A DNA stretch of 64,000 nt from Bactericera cockerelli. Lineage: Eukaryota > Arthropoda > Insecta > Hemiptera > Triozidae. A model generated the notes under the pieces. That model was not told the DNA's origin. It ran no database searches and saw only the letters and a program-made list of their open reading frames with translations. Both the position numbers and the translations under genes were made by a program. This document shows positions 35,427 through 45,230 of the stretch, one piece after another (positions within the stretch are counted from its first letter, which is position 1; every line of letters begins with the position of its first letter). Location of the stretch: the NCBI GenBank assembly GCA_024516035.1, contig CM044964.1, positions 6,485,716-6,549,715 of the forward strand. The letters run 5' to 3'.

Positions 35427-35471
35427 TACCTGCTGATGAGAGCAAATAAGCTCGAAACAGCTGTCCAGGTA
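35427..35471 (+). ncRNA. Type I hammerhead ribozyme, array copy 3
   Basis: All core elements are present: CUGAUGA at 35433-35439, stem II GAGC/GCUC with AAAUAA loop, GAAA at 35454-35457, CAGCUGUC ending at 35465, and stem I UACCUG/CAGGUA fully paired. The downstream outer strand is UGGUUUGA rather than UGUUCUGA, so the outer stem I is imperfect. Confidence 0.87.
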
Positions 35472-35786
35472 TGGTTTGATATTTTTATACATCTAGAACA
35501 ACTTCTCACTTTTATGTTTATACTAATTAAAATAGAGAGGTTAGTTGATGGCATGAGCAAATAAGCTCTTAAGCTGTCCATGTAAGTTCGGATATTCATG
35601 TTCATCTAGTACAACTTCTCACTTTTCTGTTTATACTGATACTGTAGACGCTTCTCGTGTGTGTGTTGTCGAAGGACATTGGCTACACCCTGTAAGAAGC
35701 AATAATAGGTATTATATGCCTGGTCCAGGAGATGTTGTTACCTTGCAGATGTGACCAGGTTATTGACTCGGAGGAACTGTCTTTCA

Positions 35787-36215
35787 CCTAACAGTCTTCG
35801 GGAAAACCAGTGGCGAACCTAGGAAAAGGTCCTGGAAACTACGTTGACTCCTGAAAAACCAGTGGCAAACCTAGGAAGAGGTCCTGGAAAACTACGGTGA
35901 CTACTGAAAAACCAGGGGCGAACCTAGGAAAAGGTCCTGAAAACTATAGTGACTGCTGAAAAATCAGTGGCGAACCTAGGAAAAGGTCCTGGAAAACGAC
36001 GCTGACTGCTGAAAAACTAGTGGCGAACCTAGAAAAAGGTCCTGGAAAACTACGGTGACTACTGAAAAACCAGTGGCGAACCTAGAAAAAGGTCCTGGAA
36101 AACTACGGTGACAACTGAAAAACCAGGGCGAACCTAGGAAGAAGTCCTGGAGAACTACGGTGACTACTGAAAAACCAGTGGCGAACCTAGAAAAAGGTCC
36201 TGGAAACCTACAGGT
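35787..36215 (+). repeat. Minisatellite, unit about 53 bp, about 8 copies
   Basis: Units contain GAAAAACCAGTGGCGAACC and AAAAGGTCCTGGAAAACTAC with scattered substitutions. It lies just downstream of the hammerhead array in gene 2 intron 1 and ends in a SINE-B fragment. Confidence 0.8.
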
Positions 36216-36906
36216 TACAAGTGCGCCACCTTATCGATCAAGCTAGTGAGGTCGGTTATTATTTTGACACAGTAGGTGGTAAAAAATTGCACCAAACATT
36301 TTTCAATTCAGAACAGTTAGTTTTGAATAATTTGAATACCTCTCAGAACAGCGAAAGTATATTTTATTTACAAGACAATTCATACTAAATTCACTAAAAA
36401 CAGTTAGTTTTGAATAATTTGAATACCTCTCAGAACAGCGAAAGTTTATTTTGTTTACAAGACAGTTAATTCATACTAAATTCACAGGTGATAGACTTGA
36501 TCCGTACCACTTGTATGAGGCAATGTACCTAACATGCATGCAGCATTACCTCGTTGGATCGCCAAAGAAATCCTCTGAAAGAGGAAAGCCTAGGCGGTCC
36601 TATTGCCAGTGAGACGAACCAAGCCATCACCAACAGAACTGTCGTATAGTACTTTGCTACGAGTAGGTAGATTCCTTTTATGAAATACCAGACACAAGCG
36701 ACATCTCAAAGAATTCTGATATCACGTTAAATTCTGACTGATTACCAGATGTGACAGACTTGGTGAGATATGAGATAGTTGCAGATGTGTCGCATCAAAT
36801 GTGTTTGGTAGCATTTCACTTTCTACCGTCAAGTCAGAGGAGACATTCTCTTCACCAGAATCAACATGGTCGGAAACTTGACTCCAGTGTTATATTTGAC
36901 ACTTGA

Positions 36907-37026
36907 GTATAAACAGAAAAGTGAGAAATTGTACGAGTTGCACTGTTGCACATTGTATGTGCTTTGTACATCACCCTGAGAAAGTGAGAACATACATGGA
37001 CAACTTTTTAAACTAATTAACCTCTC
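36907..37026 (-). repeat. Eroded copy of the hammerhead repeat unit
   Basis: The minus strand keeps the GUUUAUACUC and UCUCACUUUUCUG tail block at one end and CCUCUC/AUUAGUU-like sequence at the other. The ribozyme core between has decayed (only UGUCCAUGUAUGUUCUC-like remains). Not a functional ribozyme. Confidence 0.6.
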
Positions 37027-37044
37027 TTCAGCGAAATCTACTAC

Positions 37045-37245
37045 CGAATAGTCAAGTGGTTAAGGCGCTACTCTGGTAATCCAGGTAGCGTAGGGATCCG
37101 TTGATTTGAATCCCATCCAGTGCATGAATTTTTCCACATTAATTTGATTTTGTGACCACATACTAATAAGACTTTGAGGGTTAGGTGTTAGAAAATGCTT
37201 TGAGCATTAACCTCGCCTGGTGGTAACCTTCCACTAAAGAGTACT
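37045..37245 (+). mobile_element. SINE-C (tRNA-derived) with ATGCT-hairpin tail
   Basis: Head TAGTCAAGTGGTTAAGGCGC, B-box region GATTTGAATCCCATCC, body with TGACCACATACTAATAAGAC, and tail GGTTAGGTGTTAGAAAATGC then TTTGAGCATTAACCTCGCC. It forms an AATGC/GCATT hairpin. Antisense copies: 9655-9855, 21010-21215, 26470-26662, 62910-63120; fragments at 23485-23510, 24000-24060, 28800-28905 and 47330-47370. Confidence 0.77.
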
Positions 37246-37249
37246 ATTT

Positions 37250-40070
37250 TTATGATATTCATATTATGTACCATTATTTACTTTAATATTGGTCCTCTTT
37301 TATATGTATTAATAGAACCGTATGGATAACCAGTGGTAACTGTGTGGTGGGTTCGTGATAGTTGGTTGATGGCCTGTAAAATTTTGTTGAAGTTTAAATA
37401 CTTGATGTTTAAATTTAAAGATAAAAACAAGAAGATGAGTTTACGATGTGTACTATACAGGAGCCAAGAATTAAGAGAGAGAGAGTTTTTTTTTAATTTT
37501 AACAAAGTCACACATAGTCATGAAACTAGCTCTAAGCAATAATTGGGAAGGGGTTTCTCATGATACCTAACTAGGATTTCTCACATTTCTCACAATCTAT
37601 ACGACAGTAACTATGAGCCGAAAGAACACACAATTCAAAAAGTGAAGGAGGCTCTTAGTAATGCTGTGCTACTCACAAAAATTGTGAAGAGGCCTTGTGC
37701 TTCACCACAAATAAAGTCATACATTGCTTTACGTGTATTCATTATTCTTCTTCGCCTATATATTGTTCTTCTACCTTTCCAACACATACGAGTGAAATGC
37801 CTTTTTTGCCTCTTTCTACCATTCTAAAGATTATAGTGTCTTCTTTATTCTCTGTCTCTTTTTTCCTTTCTAAAGTGTATAATGTCTTCTTTACGATGTG
37901 CTCACATTCCGAGCAATTGCCTTAATGGTATTCTAATTGCCACAGATGGTATTGAAGTTGAGATCACTCCTGATATCAACAACTGTGGACTTGATCACTC
38001 CAAGTTGGTGTAGAAAGCTTTAGTGAAATTAGTGATAGAGGTAGTCTTGAGTCAGTTTATAGTGCTTCGAATGTTTGTTGAGTATTGTTTGATGACTTTC
38101 ATGAACTATACGAAACATTATAACAAGTAGGTCATGGTGGGGATTTTGAATGAGCAAATATTTGTTACCCTTTTCTTATTTTATTCTTAACATTAACATA
38201 ATACCTTATTGTGTTTACATGTTCCAATTATTCAAATACTAACATTTTCTTGATATTTTTTAAGTTTTTAGGGAACGTTTTCAAAATCCTGTTTTTCAAG
38301 TTGATTTCTATGGTCCTCTGTTGAGACCGATTTTTTCATAATATTATTATTCTCATTGAGAGAAAAATAAGGTATTTTCAGCATCTTTTAATAATTTTCA
38401 CGCACTGCATGTGTTTGGTTTGTAAGACGCAACTGCGACAGTTATTTTTTTTTGACTATGGCATAACCATTTTCTATTCCATTCATTGATAATTGCATTT
38501 TTCACTCAATTGCCAGATCTGCAATTACAGACATCAACTGAGATACTTAATTTGTTTGATTACGGCATAACCATATTTAACACATTTCCATTTATATTCC
38601 ATTCATCTACATCATCGTCTCTGTTTGGTAAATCGGTTTCGTTTCCCGACAGGTTTTCACCATCAATTTGTATTCCTGTCTTCCGCTGTTCGGTTGTCAT
38701 ATCTGTCAACCGGATCCATACCAACCTCGTTTAGAAAGTATGTTACACAAGTGTCCCGTACATCAGAGGTAGACATATTAGCACAACTTGTGGAGATACA
38801 TTATATTATCCATAAGATGTAATATATTGCATATACCTATGTATAAAATGGATATACAATGTACAATGTACATATAAGGCACAAAACATCGATTTTTTTT
38901 TTGCTTCAGTGAGAACAAAATTCTGTTTAAAGCAATGCCTGACAGTAATATTGGAGTTACACACAAAGGGCCCAATGTGGCTGAGGTGTATGGGCAACAC
39001 AAACCTATAAGAAGACTTGGCTTTATGAAATGAATATTGGAGTTATGTTTTTCTAGAGATTAATAATGGACACAATATCAATTAGGTAAAAGTTTTACTT
39101 TTTAAAGTAAAACGTACTATGGTCTCTCAAAAAATCTAGTGATGATGTTATGGAGAATTCGAAGATTTCTGGATTCTCAGATTTTTTTGTAATTTCATTC
39201 GACATATTTTTACATTCAACCAGAAAAAGCATAAAATACTTACATACATATGTTTACCAAAATATGGGAAAAAATATACATATCTATAATATACGTATCT
39301 ATGATAAATCTAAAATATCTCAAAATACGTATACCTAATAACTTTACATTAATGTCTAGAAAAATTGCATAAATGAACACTGGTATAAATTTTAAATACT
39401 CAAGTTGTAATTTTATTACTCTTACGCATATAGTGTCACCATGTTTTCATTTCACCTACCTATATGATATATCTATTATGTAGTTGTGTACACAGTTTTT
39501 TTATATTGAACATAAAAAAATCAGTTATATGAGCCAAACGCTTGACACCATTCATAAGAGTAACATTTTGGTACTGGGTAATAGGGTAATTAGACCATGT
39601 AACATTTTTATGATGCGACTTACTTCTTTATTAATTATCTTTATTGCTTTTTATCGTCTTTCACTGCATGTCGGCTGCATACACTCGGGAAATAATTACT
39701 GCATTTCCCAGTTTATCTTAAGAAATATTTTACCGTTTGCAAGTTGCTACTTCTTTAAGGAAGCAAATTCAAAACTGGTTAACTGGCCAACGAATGTGTG
39801 TTTATTCTCAATACATCCAAATCATCATTCACATGTTGGTGATTTCGATCCATATGTCCATAATATACATAGAGTATCTTTTCTTCTTCTTTTACTCTGT
39901 CTTATCCCGCTTAAGCAGAGTCGACGTTGTTCAATCTCATAGTTGAGGTTAGTTGGTTTTGGTACATTTTTTGAACTCAGGATCTCTGGGCTACGTGCAG
40001 TAGTCACAACCGCTACGCCACGGACCGCGGAGGCTTGAATATACATTATACATAGATTATAATATCTACA
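37250..40070. other. Gene 2 intron 1, late part: unassigned sequence
   Basis: Includes the block GGAGGCTCTTAGTAATGCTG with TTGTGCTTCACCACAAA (37647-37715), repeated at 44202-44265. The 152-codon frame at 39484-39942 is AT-rich with no domain and its end lies in a dispersed repeat, so it is not called as a gene. Confidence 0.55.
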
Positions 40071-40075
40071 AAATA

Positions 40076-40350
40076 GTAGGTAAGATACTCGCTTGCTATG
40101 CGGAAGGTCCTGGGTTCGACCCCCCGCGTCGACATAAAATTTTGTATTATTTTTTGTTTATTTGTAAGGAATACCTTTCGGTGCGCTCGTGTTGAACCAA
40201 CAGCTAAAGTAGTATTCTTGTGTCACTTCTTAACCATCAAAAGAGAGAAAATACGAGATGAGCAGTCTACAACACAGACTTCAAGTGTCTACAGTAGTTC
40301 CTGCTTCATGGCTACGAAATAAAAAATGCTGTGAGACATTCATCTCACAA
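40076..40350 (+). mobile_element. SINE-A, copy in gene 2 intron 1
   Basis: Head with CGCTTGCTATGCGGAAGGTC and B box GGTTCGACCCC, body diverged, tail CATGGCTACGAAATAAAAA. It is about 420 nt upstream of gene 2 exon 2. Confidence 0.65.
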
Positions 40351-40772
40351 CCAGAACCTTTAATAGGAATTCGTTCTTCAAAATTCTTTGTATCTTTGAA
40401 CATTTTGTTAATAATTACAGATGTTAGGCTTTTTTATATTTTCTCATTCCATTTTACAAATTCCAATTTCCAAGGTCCTACCTGACAATATTCTCTATCA
40501 GGTAAACATTTTTTTTTTTTTTTTTTTTTTTAATTTTCCATTTATTTATTACAATTATAATATGATACAGATTTTAAAATGTTTTAATGGTACCCTTTCT
40601 CAAAGTTAAAAAAAAACTGTGTTGAGAAAGGGGAGGTGGATAATAAATAAAGACTCTAATAATATTATCAGGGAAATAAATAATAATGTAGATTTAGGAA
40701 TCACACTTGTCTAATAAAATAGAGTAAAATAAATTCAAATTTAACAAGGACCTACTTTGCCTCCCTGCGCAG

Positions 40773-40972
40773 GCACCTCCGATGAAACCCTCACCAATCT
40801 TCACGACGCCCTCAAAGTGGAGTTCCAGAAGCTAGTCGACACCTACAAGAGCGCCCTTCTCAAGCTAGAGGAGCTGAGTCTGAGTGGGAAAATCAACGGA
40901 GTGATCAAAGGCCCGGCGCCGGTCAATATATCCCATCAGCGGCAGCTCTCGTTGAAGCAGAATGACATTCAG
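40773..40972 (+). CDS. Gene 2 exon 2
   Basis: The acceptor CTCCCTGCGCAG ends at 40772. The two leading bases complete the Gly codon left by exon 1, giving LVG-TSDETLTNL across a 9.5-kb intron. The exon adds 66 codons including a charged helix (FQKLVDTYKSALLKLEEL) that could form a coiled coil, then a basic/polar linker (SHQRQLSLKQNDIQ). It is GC-rich like exon 1. The donor is CAG|GTAAAC at 40973, phase 0. An 87-bp tandem copy directly downstream carries a second, better-matching donor (CAG|GTAAGC at 41060); using it would read into a stop after eight extra codons (VNFSLRVM). Confidence 0.82.
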
Positions 40973-41140
40973 GTAAACTTCTCATTACGTGTAATGTAAT
41001 GTGCTTTATTTGTGCATATTGATACAACATGTACGAGTATGTACACAATTGACATTCAGGTAAGCTTCTCATTACTTGTAATGTAATGTAATTTATTTGT
41101 GCATATTGATACAACATGAATGTACAATTGTACACAATTA
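40964..41140 (+). repeat. 87-bp tandem duplication spanning the exon 2 splice donor
   Basis: GACATTCAGGTAA begins at 40964 and again at 41051; the two copies run on through TTCTCATTAC and TTTGTGCATATTGATACAAC. The second copy has its own donor at 41060. Confidence 0.85.
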
Positions 41141-41406
41141 GGTATGTGTAGAAATCATTACAGTTGATATAATATTATGTCTGAGGTTGTATTTGACCCC
41201 GTCACCCCGACAGAACCACCGTTTACTCCTTTTAGATGAGTGTAGGGTGTTCAGACTGTTCAGTTCCATTTAGTCCTCACGTCCTTAAATGTGAGAAAAA
41301 CCATCACCATGACACAACATGGACACGAAAAGTAAAGTGAGAAAGTAAAACCCTTTCGACCCCTGTGGTCATTTTCAATCAGTCAACGCTCTGTTGTCTT
41401 TTTCAG

Positions 41407-41619
41407 GAGCGACTCATCAAGAACAAGACCCTTCTGAACGTGATTGAGCCGGTTCTCGAAAACAAGTCAATGGCCATCCTGCTCACGATTCTCCAGCGAA
41501 GAGTCGAATACGATAAGGACGTGCTGTTCCAGTTCACTCAGTTGAGGAAACAGCTCAACGTGGACGAAGAGTACACCGTGGCTCCCCTTCTCATGAAATA
41601 CTCGCACTCGATACATCAG
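41407..41619 (+). CDS. Gene 2 exon 3
   Basis: The acceptor TGTCTTTTTCAG ends at 41406. This phase 0/0 exon of 71 codons begins ERLIKNKTLLNVIEPV and continues as helices (LLTILQRRVEYDKDVLFQF, LRKQLNVDEEYTVAPLL), ending KYSHSIHQ. The donor is CAG|GTAAGA at 41620. Strong helical periodicity and GC-rich third positions continue from exons 1 and 2. Tandem copies of the exon end and donor follow in the intron. Role unknown; a cytoplasmic scaffold or adaptor is only a guess from composition. Confidence 0.82.
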
Positions 41620-42190
41620 GTAAGAGTCACTCGACGAGGCACTTGTTCACCGAATCGCTCACTCACTAAACGAGTCATTCGTTCACTTACTCACTGAACT
41701 ACTCACTCAATTCACTCATAAGTTCCTCTTCTAATTTATTTATTTAATAAGTTAACAGGAGATACCGAATTTTACAATAAGACCCTTGTCTTAATACTAA
41801 TAATAATATAAGAAGAATATCAAATAAAGTACTGGCACCCGATACATCAGGTAAGAGTCACTCAATGAATCACTAGTTCACTCCTTTAAAGTACTGTTGA
41901 CTCACGAAACGAATCATTAGTTCAGAAATTTCCTGAACTACACTTAACTCATAAGCTCCTTTTCAAATAAAGTACTGGCACTCGATACATCAGGTAAGAG
42001 GCCACGAATCACTTGTTCAAAGAGCTGCTCACTCACTAAACGAATCATTAGTTCACTTACTCACTGAACTACTCACTCACTTAACTCATAAGTTCCTCTT
42101 CAAATAAAGAACTGGCACTCGATACATCAGGCAAGAGACACTCAATGAATCACTTGTTCACTCATTTAAAGAGCTGTTGACTCACTAAAC
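41605..42190 (+). repeat. Tandem copies of the exon 3 splice-donor region
   Basis: GATACATCAGGTAAGAG, the end of exon 3 plus its donor, recurs with GT at 41851 and 41994 and as GC at 42131. Copies are about 137-143 bp apart after the first (231 bp). Flanking blocks (TGAATCACTTGTTCACTC, CTTAACTCATAAG, AAATAAAGTACTGGCAC) are shared. Confidence 0.85.
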
Positions 42191-42567
42191 AATTCATTTT
42201 TCTGCTCTGTACCTGGGTGTTCGGGATTCACTCATACCTCGTGAGGAAAAATGAGTAGCTGCTTCAATGTTAGCAGTGACCAGTGGCGAAATTATAAGCA
42301 AAAATAAGATATTAGGATATTAAAAGATATGGAAAAGTCCTATAATTCTACGCTACCCTCTAAAAATTGCGATAAAGAAACACATTTATTTATTTTTATT
42401 ATAAGTCACTCAACTCGGTTATTTGGTAGAGAATTGATTCAAGTTTTTTCTTCAACTAATATTGTAGACCGTGTGGGTTTTTGCGAAAGACGTCTGGAAG
42501 TTTTTAATTGCAAGTTTGCAGGAAGAATATATAATAATGATAATAACACTGTTAATTTAACAATTAT

Positions 42568-42877
42568 ACAGGGTGTTTCAGAAAAGTGTGCCTTTATTTG
42601 AACCACGTGTTTATATGGACCATTTCAGGGGGGGGGGGGGGGGGGGGGGAGCAAGTCTGTAACAAATAGGGCGAAAGTGCTGCATAATGGAGATATACGC
42701 CTCTAAAAGGTTCTTTAAAAATAAGCCAAAGTCGGACTTTTTCGGAAAGTTGCAAAAAATCACTTTGTGCAGTTACGAAGGCGAATCCGAAAAAACGGAT
42801 TGCAGATCCGGGCTGGAAATGTCGTCAGTAATCTACCATTAACGGGTGTAAACGTTTTTTTGGTCCACCCTGTATAT
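42568..42877. mobile_element. CAGGGTGTTTCAG MITE, copy 2 with poly-G expansion
   Basis: Left end ACAGGGTGTTTCAGAAAAG and the ATATGGACCATTTCAGGGG block are kept, but the short G run has grown to about 25 G (around 42627-42650). The right end is GGTCCACCCTGTATA. A 5S-derived SINE starts just after it. Confidence 0.68.
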
Positions 42878-42894
42878 TTCACGACGGAAGCTTT

Positions 42895-43110
42895 TAATCT
42901 CGTCCGAAAAGCTTATCCCGCCGCGTTGACTGCACCGGTTCTCGTAGGATCACCGAGATTAAGCAACGTCCAGCGAGGTGAAGACTTCGTAATGGTGGCA
43001 TTCCGACCAACCCAGGCTGGGTGAGGTTAATGTGTTAAGAGCAGGTTTGTCTGTTTACTGCAAATGGAGGATAACATAACCATCTCGAGATGACCTAGCT
43101 GTTGAATGGA
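42895..43110 (+). mobile_element. 5S-rRNA-derived SINE, copy 1
   Basis: GGTTCTCGTAGGATCACCGA and GATTAAGCAACGTC follow the internal region of arthropod 5S rRNA (GGTTCTCGTCCGATCACCGA, then ATTAAGCARCGTC), then GGCGTGG-like and ACTT...TGG blocks match the box C region in diverged form. The 5S part ends near 43020 and a tail with TGGAGGATAACA and GGAAAGTAAAACCCC follows. It partly overlaps the end of a MITE upstream. Confidence 0.78.
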
Positions 43111-43164
43111 AAGTAAAACCCCAGTTAGTAATAATAATATTTACATTAAAAGTTTAAATAAAAT

Positions 43165-43385
43165 AAAATAGTCAGCATCGATGGTGCGTTGAATGCACCA
43201 GCTCCCAATAAAGTTAAGCAACACGTCCAACGAGGTAAAGACTTTGTGATGCTGGCATTCCAGCCCAACCTAAGCTGGGTGAGGTTTATGTGGTTAGCGC
43301 AGGTTCGTGAGTTTCCTGAAGGGTAATACCCCCATCTCGAAATGACCTATCTCTTGAACAGGATGTAAAACTCCCATTGACATTA
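43165..43385 (+). mobile_element. 5S-rRNA-derived SINE, copy 2
   Basis: Same family as 42895-43110. The 5' part is rearranged (GCACCAGCTCCCAATAAAG), but AAGTTAAGCAAC, CGTCCAACGAGGTAAAGACTT and CAGCCCAACCTAAGCTGG are kept, followed by the shared tail ending GGATGTAAAACTCCC. Diverged from copy 1, so an independent old insertion or an old tandem copy. Confidence 0.7.
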
Positions 43386-44054
43386 TTTATCAATTGAAAG
43401 CACCGGATCCCTTGATCTGAGAGCACGGCAGTGCGCCAGGCCAAGTTCCATCAAGCGCGGCAGTGTATCTTTACACGAACCGATTCACCCGGTTTTTCAC
43501 ACCCTCATATCTTCGGTTCAATTGATCATAAAGATATGAAATTTGGAACAGAGATTGAGCCAGTTTTATACCATGGGTTGTATGGAATATTACGTCTATA
43601 TGTATAAGTACAGAATAACAATTTTTGTTTTCTATTAACATAAATATGATCTCTTACAGTGAAATTTGAAATTTCATGAATTAGTGCTTTAGTCCCTCCT
43701 TTATCATTAATTCTGAACAAGGAGCGAAACTGGCCAAGTTAGAGGATAGTTTGCAGTTAAAAATATACAAAATGAGGAACTCAGAAAACGGGTTTTAATA
43801 AAAGAAATAGTTTAGCACCAAGATAACTTGGCCGCAAACAAGATATCACTGCATTCATTGGCGAAACCTTTTTGGATAGGAGTTCTGGAACTTGGCCCTT
43901 TTTTTAACGGTAGTTTTTTTGTGGGATAACATTAAAAAAAAATCTGGCAAGATTAAGTGGCACATAATGCAAAGCATGTGATGGGCCACTTTATAGTTAT
44001 AATATTACATATTTAAAAGGATTTTAAATATGTACTTAATAGGAGAAAAAAAGA

Positions 44055-44400
44055 GGATTTTTTCTGCTCTGTACTTGGATGTTCGGGGTCCACTCATACC
44101 TCGTGAGGAAAAATGAGTAGTTACTTGTATGAGTAACGACCAGTGGCGGCATTACCAGAGTAAAAAGAAATTAATGTAATAGAATAATTCGAAATGTAAA
44201 GGAGGCTCTTAGTAATGCTGCGCTACCCACAAAAATTGTGAAGAGGCCTTGTGCTTCACCACAAAGAAATTCGTACATACATATTTAAAACTGTCCTTTT
44301 AGTTTAAAAAAAAAAAATTCCTGCCCCGCTGGGAATCGAACCCAGGTCACCATGCGTACAATGCCTAGCGCGCTAACTCACTCTGCCACGGTGACTACTG
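44055..44400. mobile_element. SINE-D body (+) facing an antisense SINE-D head
   Basis: At 44064-44160 the plus strand has the SINE-D body (GAGGAAAAATGAGTAG, CGACCAGTGGCGGCATT). At 44325-44395 the minus strand has the head (GGCAGAGTGAGTTAGCGCGC, GGTTCGATTCCCAGCGGGG). Two truncated insertions or an inversion could explain this. Confidence 0.62.
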
Positions 44401-44727
44401 ATATGACCATGCAGTTGAAAGCGATGTTAAATTTTTGTTTAAAAAAACGCTTGCATACGAGTCTGCAACCATTGGGACATTTTCATCTTTACTATTCAAG
44501 GTCCAAAACCCAACTGACCAAATTTCGTATTGTGCGCATGACACATACCTTCTCTCTTCTCTCCCTCTACAATTCAATACTTCGCCATTGTGCGCATGAC
44601 ACACACTTTCCCTCTTCTCTGCCTTTACAATTCAATATTTCGTTACATAATTTCGTCACATAATTTTGGTTATGTGCCAGAGCAAAGACATGAAAATGTC
44701 AAAATGTAAGATTATGAATTGCGCCTT

Positions 44728-44981
44728 ACCTGTCTAGAGTTATTGAAACGCTGAAAGAAATACAAGATGACGCCGTTACTCCCAATACAAGATAACGCCG
44801 TTATTTTGATGTGAAAATTGAGGTCATTGCACTTTCAGGGGCGGCCACAGGAGAGTTAACTGATCTCCCTTATAAAGCATTTTCGCACTTTTTGTTATAG
44901 ACTTGGACCCCCCAAAAATCGTCCATATAACACGTGATTAAAATAAAAGCACACTTTTCTGAAGCGCCCTGTATATTCATA
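44728..44981. mobile_element. CAGGGTGTTTCAG MITE, copy 3 lacking its left end
   Basis: GAGTTATTGAAACGCTGAAA, CCATATAACACGTGATTAAA and the right end CTTTTCTGAAGCGCCCTGTA match the other copies. A 24-bp internal tandem duplication (ACGCCGTTACTCCCAATACA, then repeated) is visible. Its right edge abuts a long palindrome. Confidence 0.65.
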
Positions 44982-44983
44982 AT

Positions 44984-45230
44984 ATGAGACTAGGATTCAT
45001 TGTCATCTGGACTAATTCATAGTCACAAGATTAAAAGCTTGACTTGTCCATATCATAGACTTTAAAAGATTTAGAGAGCAGTCTAAGACTAGTTTCGTTC
45101 TTATTTGGACTCATCAGTTAGACATAGCTCTCAATGTTATAAATATTTTAAAGTCTACGATATAGACAAGTCAAGCTTTTAATCTTGTGACTATGAATTA
45201 GTCCAGATGACAATGAATCCTAGTCTCATA
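44984..45230. repeat. Long near-perfect palindrome with about 82-bp arms
   Basis: The arm starting TATGAGACTAGGATTCATTG (44984) is inverted at 45149-45230 (ending TCCTAGTCTCATA) with few mismatches, around an 85-bp loop. It would form a strong hairpin as DNA or RNA. Probably a foldback MITE. Confidence 0.75.

Larger units (their letters stand above)
35033..35642 (+). mobile_element. Retrozyme-like tandem array of 144-bp hammerhead-ribozyme units
   Basis: Five consecutive units begin near 35080, 35229, 35344, 35488 and 35601 (spacings 149, 115, 144 and 113 bp); the last is partial. Units 1 and 3 carry the ribozyme core. Units 2 and 4 lack the CUGAUGA box and 5' half of stem I through a shared deletion of about 28 bp between ATG repeats. 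The conserved non-ribozyme part of the unit includes ACAACTTCTCACTTTTCTG and GTTTATACTGAT. Cleavage at the two GUC sites (35206 and 35465) would free a 259-nt RNA. Plant and animal retrozymes are known to be tandem repeats with type I or III hammerheads that move through small circular RNAs; calling this array one is inference. It lies in the sense strand of gene 2 intron 1 and interrupts an older SINE. Confidence 0.75.

Noticed and set aside
39484..39942. A 152-codon plus-strand frame
   Set aside because: AT-rich codon use, no domain, and the last third lies in a dispersed repeat; not supported as a gene.
42905..43025. Possible functional 5S rRNA gene
   Set aside because: Only the internal part resembles 5S rRNA; the ends are unrelated and three diverged copies share a non-5S tail, so it is a SINE.
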